A stretch of DNA of 51,563 bases from Bacteroidales bacterium (GTDB taxonomy: Bacteria; Bacteroidota; Bacteroidia; Bacteroidales; M50B96). The DNA is taken from NCBI GenBank assembly GCA_021740905.1, contig JAIOYV010000049.1, positions 1-51,563 on the forward strand, in the 5' to 3' direction. The position numbers and the translations under genes were made by a program. The stretch's first letter is position 1, and each line of letters begins with the position of its first letter. The notes below the pieces were generated by a model. The model had not been told where the DNA came from. It saw only the letters and a program-made list of their open reading frames with translations, and ran no database searches. This document shows, in pieces, positions 18,014-26,993 of this stretch.

Positions 18014-18934
18014 ATGAGAAAAATTCTATTTTTGATTTCAATTATTATAATATGCCAGATTGGATTTGCACAAATGGATTATAATATCAATTTTGACGAT
18101 GGCAGCAACATGGGAAAGTTGACTATTGATACTTTATCAAATCCTAATAATTGCTGGCAAATTGGGCCTCCACAGAAAACAGTATTTTCTAATGCGTATT
18201 CTGGCTCTAATGTTATTGTAACTGATACGGTCAACAGCTATCCCATAAATGACACATCCAGATTTGTTGTGGTTCATTTAGCTTCTCAAGGTTGGGCTTA
18301 TAATTATCCAAAAATCGATATTGCTGGTTTGTATTATGTCAATTCAGATACGCTCACTGACTATGGTTTTATTGAATTTTCGGACGATATGGGGGGCACA
18401 TGGTTTAATGTAGATAGTGCACAAAATAGTGGGTGCTGTACTTGGGGGCCGAGCCAGGAAAAAGGTACATTTACTGGGAATTCGAATGGATGGCAGCCTT
18501 TCTATTATTGTTTATGCACATCATCTCAAGTTAATTATGATGATACAATCCTATACCGTTTTACTTTTATCAGCGATAGCATCCATTCAAATAAAGATGG
18601 ATTGATGTTTGATAATTTACATTTCGAAGATTGGGCTGAAGAGATAAAAGGAACCAGAGATGGCTATTTCAGCACAAACGCATATCCAAATCCTGCCAAT
18701 CAAACCATCGTTATAGATATTGTCGGGACGGCCCGCTATCCCTGCAAGATAAGGATTTATGATATTTTAGGAAACGAGGTCACCAAGTTGTCGGATGTAA
18801 ATTCAAAACAAATAAACATAAATGTCGGTGCTTTGAATCCAGGCATTTACCTCTACAAACTGACCGATTGGAAAGAAGGAAATTTTTCGAGTGGGAAGTT
18901 TGTTGTAAAAAGTAATCGCAGCACCTCAAATTGA
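18014..18934 (+). CDS. T9SS cargo protein with Por sorting domain
   Basis: A 306-aa secreted protein. It has a signal peptide (IIIICQIGFAQ, cleavage near 20), a central beta-rich domain of unknown role with a Trp-rich patch (NNCWQIGPPQK) and a Cys-rich segment (NSGCCTWGPSQ), and a C-terminal type IX sorting domain of about 80 residues: AYPNPANQTIVID, then IRIYDILGNEV and GIYLYKLTD. The sorting domain predicts export across the outer membrane by the T9SS and surface attachment or release. The central region resembles a carbohydrate-binding or jelly-roll domain, but I cannot assign a ligand. Confidence 0.85.
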   Translation: MRKILFLISIIIICQIGFAQMDYNINFDDGSNMGKLTIDTLSNPNNCWQIGPPQKTVFSNAYSGSNVIVTDTVNSYPINDTSRFVVVHLASQGWAYNYPKIDIAGLYYVNSDTLTDYGFIEFSDDMGGTWFNVDSAQNSGCCTWGPSQEKGTFTGNSNGWQPFYYCLCTSSQVNYDDTILYRFTFISDSIHSNKDGLMFDNLHFEDWAEEIKGTRDGYFSTNAYPNPANQTIVIDIVGTARYPCKIRIYDILGNEVTKLSDVNSKQININVGALNPGIYLYKLTDWKEGNFSSGKFVVKSNRSTSN

Positions 18935-18977
18935 GATTTTAGCCGGATGGGTGTTTTTACGGATGCTCTCATTTGCT

Positions 18978-18985
18978 TACTTTTG
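18978..18985 (+). promoter_or_regulatory. Bacteroidota -7 element for the HD gene
   Basis: TACTTTTG matches TAnnTTTG exactly, 28 nt before the ATG at 19014. No clear -33 TTTG at the standard spacing. Confidence 0.4.
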
Positions 18986-19013
18986 AGCTTCAAATAATAA
19001 TGATAGATCAATT

Positions 19014-19568
19014 ATGATAAGCAGAGAGGAAGCTTTTGATTTGCTGAAAGTATATGTCAAGAAAGACAACATGATAAAGCATAGCCTGGCATCGGAAGTT
19101 GTAATGAAGGCATTGGCCCGAAAGCTTGGCGAGGATGAAAACCGATGGGGATTGGCTGGTCTCCTTCACGACATAGACGTGGAAATAACCAATGCCGACC
19201 CAAAGGTCCATGGGTTGGAGGCCAGGAAACTTTTAGAAGGAAAAGTGGACGAAGAAATTATCGATGCCATTGCCCATCACAACGAAGAGGCTACCGGGAT
19301 AGAACGGTCCACAAAATTTCAACATGCCCTTGCAGCAGGCGAAACGATTACCGGATTGGTGACAGCCACCACATTGGTTTATCCCGATAAAAAGCTGTCG
19401 TCGGTAAAGCCAAAATCAGTCACCAAACGGATGAAACAGGCTGCTTTTGCTGCTTCGGTGAGCCGTGAGAACATTTTAGAATGTGAGAAAATCGGGGTCT
19501 CTTTGGCTGAGTTTGCAGAGCTGGCTGTTGGGGCGATGTGTGAAATCAGTGAGGATTTAGGTTTATAA
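19014..19568 (+). CDS. HDIG-type HD domain hydrolase
   Basis: A 184-aa single-domain HD-superfamily phosphohydrolase. Metal motifs are the early His in MIKHSLASE, the HD doublet in GLLHDIDVE and the downstream H-H in AIAHHNEEATG. It lacks any REC, PAS or GGDEF partner, so cyclic dinucleotide hydrolysis is only one possibility; small HDIG proteins also act on nucleotides or phosphate monoesters. The next gene is convergent, only 25 nt away. Confidence 0.8.
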   Translation: MISREEAFDLLKVYVKKDNMIKHSLASEVVMKALARKLGEDENRWGLAGLLHDIDVEITNADPKVHGLEARKLLEGKVDEEIIDAIAHHNEEATGIERSTKFQHALAAGETITGLVTATTLVYPDKKLSSVKPKSVTKRMKQAAFAASVSRENILECEKIGVSLAEFAELAVGAMCEISEDLGL

Positions 19569-19593
19569 TCATAATTGATCATTCAATGGTCAT

Positions 19594-20391
19594 TCAATTG
19601 TCATTAGGTTGTCGAATAGCTGAGTTTGGTTCTTGCCTTTTGAATTCGCTCAGTACAATCCCGGTTGCAACGGCGACATTCAAGCTTTCGGAGCCGGAGG
19701 ATTTTGCATAAGTAGGGATGCTGATGGTTTTTGAAATATACTTTTTTAGCTCAGGTGAAATTCCTTTGCCCTCATTTCCCATCACTAATAGGGCTGGTTG
19801 GGTCAATTTTTCTTTGTAAATCGAAGTCCCATCCATGTATGTACCATAAACGGGAATTTTATTTTGCTTGGAGATATCTTCAATAAAGGCGGCTAAATCC
19901 ATATAGTGCAGTTTCACCCGGAGAATTGCGCCCATCGTGGCTTGCACTACTTTTGGGTTGAAAACATCTACCGTTTCGATGGAACAGATTATGTTCTCTA
20001 TTCCAAACCAATCAGCCAAACGGATAATCGTACCCAGGTTGCCTGGGTCACGGATGTCGTCCAAAACAAGAGCGAGCTGTTGGGAAATATCGGAAAAATC
20101 CAGATTAAGCTTTGGCATTTCGACCACAGCCAGCACTTCGGTGGGAGTGGTGAGGCTGCTGATTTTTTTCATGCCGGGCAGGTCGGTTTCAATTAGCTCA
20201 ATCCCGATAGGAAATTGTTTCCCACTAAGCCAACAGGGAAGAGCAACTATATGTTTTATCTGAAAATCAGACTCAAGTAGCTCCAACACCAGCTTGTTTC
20301 CTTCAGCTACAAAAAGCGAACTTTCGTCCCGCATTTTTTTTCTCTGCAAAGAGCTAATCAATTTTATTTTGTTATTGCTGAGCATGACCAT
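19594..20391 (-). CDS. TrmH/SpoU-family RNA 2'-O-methyltransferase
   Basis: A 265-aa SPOUT methyltransferase. An N-terminal substrate-binding part (LISSLQRKKMRDESSLFVAEG) is followed by the knot domain with motif 1 LVLDDIRDPGNLGTIIR, motif 2 LVMGNEGKGIS and motif 3 IPTYAKSSGSESLNVAVATG. These are diagnostic of RNA ribose methyltransferases acting on tRNA or 23S rRNA; the target nucleotide is not known. The ATG at 20391 is chosen because a longer frame to 20439 would cover the terminator of the upstream gene; ATG 20385 is also possible. Confidence 0.88.
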   Translation of the reverse strand: MVMLSNNKIKLISSLQRKKMRDESSLFVAEGNKLVLELLESDFQIKHIVALPCWLSGKQFPIGIELIETDLPGMKKISSLTTPTEVLAVVEMPKLNLDFSDISQQLALVLDDIRDPGNLGTIIRLADWFGIENIICSIETVDVFNPKVVQATMGAILRVKLHYMDLAAFIEDISKQNKIPVYGTYMDGTSIYKEKLTQPALLVMGNEGKGISPELKKYISKTISIPTYAKSSGSESLNVAVATGIVLSEFKRQEPNSAIRQPNDN

Positions 20392-20437
20392 AATCTTCTG
20401 TAAAAGAAATAATTTATTCTGATTGCTCAAAACAAAC

Positions 20438-20461
20438 AAGCCGGAGCATCAACTCCGGCTT
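20438..20461 (-). terminator. Intrinsic terminator after the phosphofructokinase
   Basis: A 9-bp stem, AAGCCGGAG (20438-20446) with CTCCGGCTT (20453-20461), loop CATCAA. On the minus strand it begins 11 nt after the pfkA stop and runs into TTGTTTGTTTT. T-rich sequence also follows on the plus strand, so it may work in both directions. Confidence 0.75.
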
Positions 20462-20471
20462 TTAAGTTTTT

Positions 20472-21674
20472 TTACTCCCCTGTCATTATGAAGAGTGGTT
20501 TCATTTCAAAACTTTTGTAGAATGGCCTCAACCTGTCGGTATTGTAATACTTTTCGACGTTGATCAACTTTTTACTGCTTGTGATTATTTCGAGTGGGGC
20601 ATTGTCGTAGCGTCCGTTTTTCAGGATCACTAACCTGCCATGTATTCCTTGCAATATAAGATCGAGGGCCAGGTTTCCATAAGCCATGGGCACAATCGAG
20701 TCGATGGCATCGGGATCGCCTCCACGCACAAGGTAGCCCAGTTTTTGGTTTATCACATTGATGGTCCTTCCATTGTTGAATTTCCCTGATAGGTTCTTCA
20801 TTTCGGCAGAAACAAGTTCGCCGATCCCCCCCAATTTTTTATGCCCGAACATATCCATTTCATGGTTCTCGAAAGTCATATCCCCACCTTCAAACATAGC
20901 CCCTTCCGATACTAAAACAACCGAATACTTACTAGGATTGGTGTATCGGTCGGCTACCATCAGTTCGGTAAGTTTTTCAATGTCGAATTTGTATTCGGGG
21001 ATCACGCAACGATTGGCAGCCCCAGCCATTGTAGGCAAAAGGGCGGTAAACCCGGCGTAACGGCCAAATACTTCCATTACCAACATGCGCTCGTGCGAAC
21101 CTGCCGACGTACGCAGCACATTGGTCATATTTATGGTTCGGGTAACACAGGTGCTAAAACCGATACAATAATCGGTGCCCGGTACATCGTTGTCCATGGT
21201 TTTGGGGATGGCAACTACTTTTACCCCTTCCTTATAAAGCCTTACCCCATAGCTTAGCGTATCGTCGCCACCAATTGGGATCAGATAATCGATATTTAAC
21301 CATGCGAGGTTTTTGATTACTTCTGGTGTTAAATCGTTTTCTTCATCCGAGTAAATGTCTTTCAAATGATCGGGTACTTGATTTTTGGGTACATGGCTTG
21401 GCCTGGTGCGCGAAGAGTGCAAAAAAGTCCCTCCTGTACGGCCTGCCCTGTTTACCACATCTTCGGTAAGCAAAATGTATTTGCTACTGTTATCGACCTG
21501 TTTATCTCTTACTAATTCAGTAATTCCGGCCCAGCCCCGGCGTAAACCAATAACTTGGTAGCCTTCACGGATTGCACGGATGGTTACGGCGCGGATGGCC
21601 GGATTGAGACCAGGGACATCGCCCCCTCCTGTAAGAATTCCTATTGTCCCTTTTATCTTATTTACGTTTGTCAT
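20472..21674 (-). CDS. pfkA: 6-phosphofructokinase, probably pyrophosphate-dependent
   Basis: A 400-aa phosphofructokinase of the PfkA superfamily, the committing step of glycolysis. Key motifs: GILTGGGDVPGLN (phosphoryl donor loop), IGGDDTLSYG and PKTMDNDVPGTD with the catalytic Asp161, and MEVFGRYAGFTALL. ATP-dependent enzymes have Gly at two discriminating positions (GGDG and PGTIDND); here they are Asp138 and Lys158, the combination found in pyrophosphate-dependent enzymes. I therefore infer PPi as phosphoryl donor, which would make the step reversible. The ATG at 21674 (MTNVNK) gives the usual N-terminus. Not co-transcribed with the TrmH gene downstream, given the terminator at 20438-20461. 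Confidence 0.93.
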   Translation of the reverse strand: MTNVNKIKGTIGILTGGGDVPGLNPAIRAVTIRAIREGYQVIGLRRGWAGITELVRDKQVDNSSKYILLTEDVVNRAGRTGGTFLHSSRTRPSHVPKNQVPDHLKDIYSDEENDLTPEVIKNLAWLNIDYLIPIGGDDTLSYGVRLYKEGVKVVAIPKTMDNDVPGTDYCIGFSTCVTRTINMTNVLRTSAGSHERMLVMEVFGRYAGFTALLPTMAGAANRCVIPEYKFDIEKLTELMVADRYTNPSKYSVVLVSEGAMFEGGDMTFENHEMDMFGHKKLGGIGELVSAEMKNLSGKFNNGRTINVINQKLGYLVRGGDPDAIDSIVPMAYGNLALDLILQGIHGRLVILKNGRYDNAPLEIITSSKKLINVEKYYNTDRLRPFYKSFEMKPLFIMTGE

Positions 21675-21834
21675 AATTTTATTTTTAAAATTCCCAATAT
21701 ACAAAACGCCAAACTACAGTTCTTGTTTTGAATTGTTATTAAGATTGTATGAAATATTTGAGTTTTCCCCACACGGTTTCACTCCAAAAAATAGAAGTAT
21801 TGCCTGATAGGGTAAGCTGAATGGAAAACCTTCC

Positions 21835-22617
21835 TTATTCGGGGTTGTATCCTTTGATGATCCCTCGTTTTGAATTGCGGACAAACAACAATATTTCGTC
21901 CCTTTCGTCCGAAGCATCCATTTCTGCCTCGATCCGTTCGATGGCTTGCTGGTTGTTCAAACTTTTGAGGAAAAGGAAGCGAAATACATCTTGGATTTCA
22001 TTGATCTTTTCGTTTGAAAACCCACGACGGCGTAGTCCAATTGAATTTACCCCGGCATAGTTTAAAGGTTCGCGGGCAGCTTTGATAAATGGAGGGACAT
22101 CTTTCCGTACCAGCGATCCTCCCGAGATCATTGTATGCGATCCAATGTGGCAAAACTGATGAACGGCAACAATACCACTTAAAATGGCATAGTCATCGAT
22201 TATTACCTCACCGGCCAATTGGGTGGCATTTCCAAGAATAATGTTGTTTCCAAGTATACAATCGTGTGCAACATGCACATAAGCCATCAGCAAACAATTA
22301 TTGCCAACCACTGTTTTTTGCTTCGATTTAGTGCCCCTGTTAATGGTCACACATTCGCGCACAGTAGTATTGTCCCCGATGATAGCAAGGGTATCTTCAC
22401 CATCAAACTTTAAATCCTGGGGTATTGCAGCTATTACAGCACCGGGGAAAATCCGGCAGTTTTTTCCAATCCGTGCACCTTCCATGATGCTGACATTTGA
22501 CCCGATCCAGGTTCCTTCGCCAATTTCAACATTTTTGGCAATGGTAACAAATGGTTCGACAACCACATTTCGGGCTATTTTAGCTTCCGGGTGCACATAC
22601 GATAGAGGTTGATTCAT
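21835..22617 (-). CDS. lpxA: UDP-GlcNAc acyltransferase LpxA
   Basis: A 260-aa left-handed beta-helix acyltransferase that transfers a 3-hydroxyacyl chain from ACP to UDP-GlcNAc, the first step of lipid A synthesis. Hexapeptide repeats fill the first two thirds (PEAKIARNVVVEPF through NIILGNATQLAG), with the active-site His in VHVAHDCILG and the region HQFCHIGSHTMI; the C-terminal helical domain contains NSIGLRRRGFS. Its ATG shares one nucleotide with the lpxC-fabZ stop (TAATG), so translation is likely coupled. Confidence 0.96.
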   Translation of the reverse strand: MNQPLSYVHPEAKIARNVVVEPFVTIAKNVEIGEGTWIGSNVSIMEGARIGKNCRIFPGAVIAAIPQDLKFDGEDTLAIIGDNTTVRECVTINRGTKSKQKTVVGNNCLLMAYVHVAHDCILGNNIILGNATQLAGEVIIDDYAILSGIVAVHQFCHIGSHTMISGGSLVRKDVPPFIKAAREPLNYAGVNSIGLRRRGFSNEKINEIQDVFRFLFLKSLNNQQAIERIEAEMDASDERDEILLFVRNSKRGIIKGYNPE

Positions 22618-24014
22618 TATTCCTGAGCTTTGAAGATTTTTGCCATATACTCACCTTCTGCCACTAAAGTTTCGCCTACGTAAGCCTGGCCTACCATATT
22701 GGCAATTCCCCTTCGAACGGGCGTTGTAAGTACTAATTTGAATACTAGGGTGTCGCCTGGAACAACACTTTTTCTAAATTTTACATTGTCTATTTTCATA
22801 AAAAATGTCAGGTATTTTTCGGGTTCGTCTACCTGGCTAAGTACCAAAATACCACCTGTTTGCGCCATTGCTTCTACAATCAAAACCCCAGGCATAACAG
22901 GTGCTCCAGGGAAATGTCCGGCAAAAAAGCCTTCGTTGATCGATACATTTTTCATCCCGACCACCGAATTTTCATCCATTTCAAGGATTTTATCGACCAT
23001 TAAAAAGGGAAAACGATGGGGTAACAATTTCTGGATTTGGTTTACATCCATCAAAGGCTCTTTGGTAAAGTCGACCACCGGTATTTCGCTGCGAATTTTT
23101 TCCTTTTTGATAACCTGGCGGATTTTTTTTGCAAATTCGACATTGGCAGCATGGCCTGGTCGTGTTGCAATAATCCTTCCCTTTATCCTTTTTCCAACCA
23201 ATGCAAGGTCGCCAATTACATCAAGTAATTTATGGCGGGCGGGTTCGTTCGGGAAATGCAAATCGAGGTTGTTCAAAACGCCTTCCGCTTTAACTTCTAC
23301 CGATGGTTTATCAAAAAGATTGGCAAGCCGGTCGATTTCTTCCTGCGAAACTTCCTTGTCGATTATAACAATGGCATTGTCGAGATCGCCCCCTTTTATA
23401 AGATTGTTTTTCAGCAATTCCTCCAGCTCTCGCAAAAACACAAAGGTGCGGCAACTGGCTATTTCCGTTTTGTAATTTTCGAGTGAATAGAGGCTTGCAA
23501 ACTGATTGTTTAGGATTTTTGAATCGTAGGAAATATTTACAAGCACGTGGTAGTCTTTATCAGGCACTACCAGTAATTCAGTCCCCTTGTTAGAGATGAA
23601 ATACGAAATGGTTTCTTTCACCTCAAAATAGTCCCTTTCGAGCTGCTGGTCCACCACGGTAGCTTTTTCGATGGCTTCGGCAAAATACCGGGCACTGCCG
23701 TCAAGGATTGGGATCTCCTGTCCATCTATTTCGATTAAGGCATTGTCGACACCCATTCCGAACAAAGCTGATAAAACGTGCTCGACTGTATAAACCCGTG
23801 CCCCATTTTCCTCAAGTGTTGTGCCCCTCGAAGTATCCACCACATTATCGGCAATAGCCGTAATCAGTGGGCTGCCTTCGATATCTACCCGTTTGAATTT
23901 AAACCCATGATTTTCAGGGGCAGGTTTTATTTTCAAATTTACAGTAACACCAGTATGCAATCCTGTGCCTTGAAGTGTTATCTGATCTCCAATTGTTTTC
24001 TGTAAATGCGTCAT
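22617..24014 (-). CDS. lpxC-fabZ: LpxC-FabZ bifunctional fusion
   Basis: A 465-aa fusion typical of Bacteroidota. The N-terminal part (about 1-305) is LpxC, the zinc deacetylase making the committed step of lipid A synthesis, with EHVLSALFGMGVDNA and HKLLDVIGDLALVG holding the metal-binding His/His/Asp. The C-terminal part (from about 320) is FabZ, the 3-hydroxyacyl-ACP dehydratase, with LLPHRFPFLMVDK, GHFPGAPVMPG (catalytic His) and VEAMAQTGG (catalytic Glu). Linking FabZ to LpxC may tie use of 3-hydroxyacyl-ACP by lipid A to fatty acid elongation. It has its own promoter at 24055-24086. Confidence 0.97.
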   Translation of the reverse strand: MTHLQKTIGDQITLQGTGLHTGVTVNLKIKPAPENHGFKFKRVDIEGSPLITAIADNVVDTSRGTTLEENGARVYTVEHVLSALFGMGVDNALIEIDGQEIPILDGSARYFAEAIEKATVVDQQLERDYFEVKETISYFISNKGTELLVVPDKDYHVLVNISYDSKILNNQFASLYSLENYKTEIASCRTFVFLRELEELLKNNLIKGGDLDNAIVIIDKEVSQEEIDRLANLFDKPSVEVKAEGVLNNLDLHFPNEPARHKLLDVIGDLALVGKRIKGRIIATRPGHAANVEFAKKIRQVIKKEKIRSEIPVVDFTKEPLMDVNQIQKLLPHRFPFLMVDKILEMDENSVVGMKNVSINEGFFAGHFPGAPVMPGVLIVEAMAQTGGILVLSQVDEPEKYLTFFMKIDNVKFRKSVVPGDTLVFKLVLTTPVRRGIANMVGQAYVGETLVAEGEYMAKIFKAQE

Positions 24015-24054
24015 TCTAAATTATATTGAAAAAACTGCTCTTTTTCATGGGCGA

Positions 24055-24086
24055 CAAATGTAGCAATAAATAATAATTCAATACAA
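24055..24086 (-). promoter_or_regulatory. Bacteroidota promoter for lpxC-fabZ-lpxA
   Basis: On the minus strand TTG (24086-24084) lies 21 nt before TACATTTG (24062-24055), matching the -33/-7 consensus with normal spacing. Transcription should start near 24048, leaving a leader of about 35 nt. It suggests lpxC-fabZ-lpxA can be transcribed independently of lpxD. Confidence 0.6.
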
Positions 24087-24427
24087 GTTTTAATTTTGGA
24101 TGGGGCGGCAGATTCGTATTCAGGGAATTGGAGTGATTGAATATTGGAGCTATAAAGTAATCAAGTCAAGAAGTCATAAAAAGTATAGAATACATTTAAA
24201 CTATTTTGGCTTCGGAATACATCAATTTGTGAATTATTCCGGTTAAGAAGACATTGGGCAAAATTGGTTGAATTTCAGCAAATCCTATCTAACTGAATTC
24301 AGTTAGCTTCCTAATTATCTCTTTTATTAGGGCTTGGAATCCGCTCCAACTCTCCAATTTGGTGAAATTGAATTGGAACCAGAAATTCACAAGCGTGTTT
24401 ATGGATTTTGAAGACTTTACGTGTTAA
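24087..24427. other. Spacer between lpxD and lpxC-fabZ
   Basis: No gene. AT-rich sequence with scattered GGAGTGATTGAATATTGGAG-like degenerate repeats (about 24130-24150) and one perfect 18-bp palindrome at 24289-24306. No T-run terminator is obvious after lpxD. Confidence 0.5.
24289..24306. repeat. Perfect 18-bp palindrome
   Basis: CTAACTGAATTCAGTTAG is identical to its reverse complement over all 18 positions. It sits between lpxD and the lpxC promoter, about 200 nt upstream of the -33 element. It could be a dimeric regulator site or a loopless hairpin; it has no following T-run. Confidence 0.6.
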
Positions 24428-25477
24428 TTAAATATCTTCCTTTAGAACCTGGAAATCTTTGACTAAACGGGATGTTTCATGGATTTCTTTTTGAATCCTG
24501 GGAAGGTTTTTAAAGATGACAAGCGACTTTTGATACTCTTTTATATTGAATGCAGGTGAACCCTGGATAATAGCCCCTTTTTCGTAGATACTGGAACCTA
24601 CACCCGATTGGGCAGCAATCTTCACCTCATCGGCAATGGTAAGATGGTTTACAATACCCACTTGTCCGCCAATCATGCAGTTTTTTCCAATTTTGGTCGA
24701 TCCGGCAATGCCTACTTGCGAAGCCATTACTGTGTGTTCTCCTATTTCCACGTTGTGGGCAATTTGCACCAGATTGTCCATTTTTACACCTGTACGGATA
24801 ATGGTCGAACCCATAGTGGCACGGTCGATACTACTGTTCGAACCTATCTCAACATTATCTTCAATAACAACATTGCCAATTTGAGGTACTTTTTTATAGT
24901 CTTTTTGATTCTTAGGGGCAAAACCAAATCCATCGGAGCCAATTATGGTACCCCCATGAATAATGCAATCTTTTCCTACAATACAGTTGTTGAAAACTTT
25001 TACCCCCGGAAACAATATAGTATTATCGCCAACTTCGGCATTATCACCTACAAAAACCTGTGGGTGAATCTGCACATTTTTTCCAATCCTGGCATTTTCG
25101 CCAATGTAGGCAAAAGGCCCCACATAAACCGATTCGTCAATTACAACCGACTTATCTATATGGGTTTGAGGATCGATTCCTTTCAATTTCTTTGTGTTTT
25201 TGTTGTACATTTCGAGGAGGGCGGCGAAGGCACGATAGGCATCTTCAACCCTTATCAATGTACTATTTATTATCTTCTCGGCCACGAAAGAATCGTTGAC
25301 GATTACGATAGAGGCAGAGGTGGTATAGATATATTTTGAATATTTTGGGTTTGCCAGAAAAGTAAGTGAGCCAGGCTTTCCTTCTTCGATCTTGGAAACA
25401 TCATTCACCACAACCTCCTGATCTCCCTCGACCTTACCATTTAAAAATTCCGCAATGCTTTTTGCCGTAAGCTCCAT
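24428..25477 (-). CDS. lpxD: UDP-3-O-acylglucosamine N-acyltransferase LpxD
   Basis: A 349-aa enzyme adding the second 3-hydroxyacyl chain in lipid A synthesis. An N-terminal uridine-binding domain (about 1-100, with [17 protein letters not shown]) precedes a beta-helix of hexapeptide repeats, with the family motif GSDGFGFAP and the catalytic His region [14 protein letters not shown]-terminal helix (about 310-349) completes the usual length. It is first of the lpxD, lpxC-fabZ, lpxA order but separated from lpxC by 413 nt. Confidence 0.96.
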   Translation of the reverse strand: MELTAKSIAEFLNGKVEGDQEVVVNDVSKIEEGKPGSLTFLANPKYSKYIYTTSASIVIVNDSFVAEKIINSTLIRVEDAYRAFAALLEMYNKNTKKLKGIDPQTHIDKSVVIDESVYVGPFAYIGENARIGKNVQIHPQVFVGDNAEVGDNTILFPGVKVFNNCIVGKDCIIHGGTIIGSDGFGFAPKNQKDYKKVPQIGNVVIEDNVEIGSNSSIDRATMGSTIIRTGVKMDNLVQIAHNVEIGEHTVMASQVGIAGSTKIGKNCMIGGQVGIVNHLTIADEVKIAAQSGVGSSIYEKGAIIQGSPAFNIKEYQKSLVIFKNLPRIQKEIHETSRLVKDFQVLKEDI

Positions 25478-25494
25478 AAAAAATTGATTTGCTG

Positions 25495-25502
25495 CAAATG
25501 TA
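25495..25502 (-). promoter_or_regulatory. Bacteroidota -7 element for lpxD
   Basis: Minus strand reads TACATTTG, an exact TAnnTTTG match, 17 nt before the ATG at 25477. A TTTG lies only 13 nt further upstream (25519-25516), too close for ideal spacing. Confidence 0.4.
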
Positions 25503-25567
25503 ATAATATTTATTTCAAAATTCAGAATTTAGGGATTTTGGCTTTGAACCCTTGCTGAAACAACATA

Positions 25568-25726
25568 AACCCGACAGCGTTCGAACCTAAGCCTGACAGC
25601 GTATGAAGTTTCCCGAAATGATCGGGACTGGCTCTGTCAGCGTTCGTTCCTGCCGGGTAAAAGGGACGCTGTCATGTCCTTCGGACGATGACAGGTCGAG
25701 CTTCGGACAATAACAGGTCCGACTGT
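25568..25726. repeat. Cluster of GACAGCG and GTCC palindromes
   Basis: The 249-nt spacer between the HD gene and lpxD is packed with short repeats. GACAGCG occurs three times in varied orientation; TCCCGA/TCGGGA forms a hairpin (25611-25627); CTGTCAT/ATGACAG encloses GTCC-TTC-GGAC (about 25669-25694); and a 22-nt unit is tandemly duplicated (25679-25700 and 25701-25722), starting CTTCGGAC and containing ACAGGTC. It is more GC-rich than its surroundings and non-coding. Confidence 0.6.
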
Positions 25727-26971
25727 CTATCTGGTGATTTCCTTGGGGTAAATCAGAAAATATTTAGTCACATTTTTCGATAGCATTTGGATGTTGAGGA
25801 TGTCGGAGGCCGTGGATATTTCCTGCAAGCTCCCATCTTTTTGAAGGATGTTGATCTGGGGGTCGTTCAGGGTGTAAGCAAAATTGCTGATTGAATCGGT
25901 GAAAACCAGATAAGCAGCCTCCTCCTTGTTCAAATTAAAAAAAAGCATCGTTTGGTTCAAGAAAGCAGAAATTTTTTCTTCCGTGAATTGATCCTTTTCC
26001 AATTCGATTCGGAACAATCCCCTGTTCACAATCTTTTCCGATAGAATGGCCAGCACTTTATCCTCATGTTTTGTCCAGGCTTTTAGGGCCGATACAATGT
26101 CAGCATCATCAATATCGGCAAACAAACCCAGCCACGATTTTCGTTCCAGGTTTGAAATATTTATTTCCCCTTCATTTCGATACAAGAAAAATTGCAACGA
26201 GGGGCTTGCAAAAAGAGGTTTGTTTTGTTGTGCCAGGAGTCTTGCCCGTTGCAAGGCTTTCAGCAACATGCTTTCGGCCACCAAAACGGTTTTGTGAAGG
26301 TACACCTGCCAGTACATCAGGCGGCGGGCAATCAGGAATTTCTCGACAGAGTAAATCCCCTTTGCATCAATTACCAGTTCGTCGTTGGCTACGTTCAGCA
26401 TTTTGATTATCCGGTCCGACCCGATCACGCCTTCCGAAACGCCCGAAAAAAAACTGTCGCGCCGCAGGTAATCCATTCGGTCCATATCCAATTGCCCCGA
26501 CACAAGCTGGTACAAAAACTTCTTTTGGTATTGGTTCTGAAAAACCTCGATAGCTAAATCGAGTTGCCCGTCGAACTCGCGGTTCAGTTCTTCCATAAAA
26601 AACAGCGATAGTTCCTCGTGCGACACATCGGTCACGATGCTTTGTTCGAGGGCATGGGAAAATGGCCCGTGACCTATGTCGTGCAACAAAATGGCTATGG
26701 TCACCGCTTCGGCTTCCTCCGGTGTTATTTCATGTCCTTTTTCCCGGAGCACCGAAATGGCCTGCTTGGTAAGGTGCATTGCTCCGAGGGCATGTTGAAA
26801 CCGGGTATGGTTGGCTCCGGGATATACATAATGGCTCAGTCCCAGTTGCTTTATCCTGCGCAAGCGTTGAAACCAGGGATGTTCTATTAAATCGAAAATC
26901 AAATCCGAGGGGATATTAATGAAACCGTACACTGGATCGTTGACAATTTTTCTCTTATTTTGCGTTTTCAA
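25727..26971 (-). CDS. HD superfamily phosphohydrolase (dNTPase-like)
   Basis: A 414-aa HD-domain protein of the COG1078 type, related to SAMHD1 and bacterial dNTP triphosphohydrolases. The opening NDPVYGFINIPSDL and the region HPWFQRLRRIKQLG are characteristic, followed by the metal ligands: His in HTRFQHALG, HD in LLHDIGHGPFSH, and the late Asp in GQLDMDRMDYL. Activity on dNTPs is plausible but unproven. It lies just upstream of lpxD, a neighbour order I recall from other Bacteroidota. The gene for an LEA-like lipoprotein diverges 22 nt away. Confidence 0.88.
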   Translation of the reverse strand: MKTQNKRKIVNDPVYGFINIPSDLIFDLIEHPWFQRLRRIKQLGLSHYVYPGANHTRFQHALGAMHLTKQAISVLREKGHEITPEEAEAVTIAILLHDIGHGPFSHALEQSIVTDVSHEELSLFFMEELNREFDGQLDLAIEVFQNQYQKKFLYQLVSGQLDMDRMDYLRRDSFFSGVSEGVIGSDRIIKMLNVANDELVIDAKGIYSVEKFLIARRLMYWQVYLHKTVLVAESMLLKALQRARLLAQQNKPLFASPSLQFFLYRNEGEINISNLERKSWLGLFADIDDADIVSALKAWTKHEDKVLAILSEKIVNRGLFRIELEKDQFTEEKISAFLNQTMLFFNLNKEEAAYLVFTDSISNFAYTLNDPQINILQKDGSLQEISTASDILNIQMLSKNVTKYFLIYPKEITR

Positions 26972-26993
26972 TGGTATTCGTTCAATGAATTAA

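Noticed and set aside
22699-23475. 258-codon plus-strand frame
   Set aside because: Antisense to lpxC-fabZ, whose motifs on the minus strand are unmistakable.
24608-25339. 243-codon plus-strand frame
   Set aside because: Antisense to the hexapeptide-repeat part of lpxD; the length arises from repetitive codon patterns.
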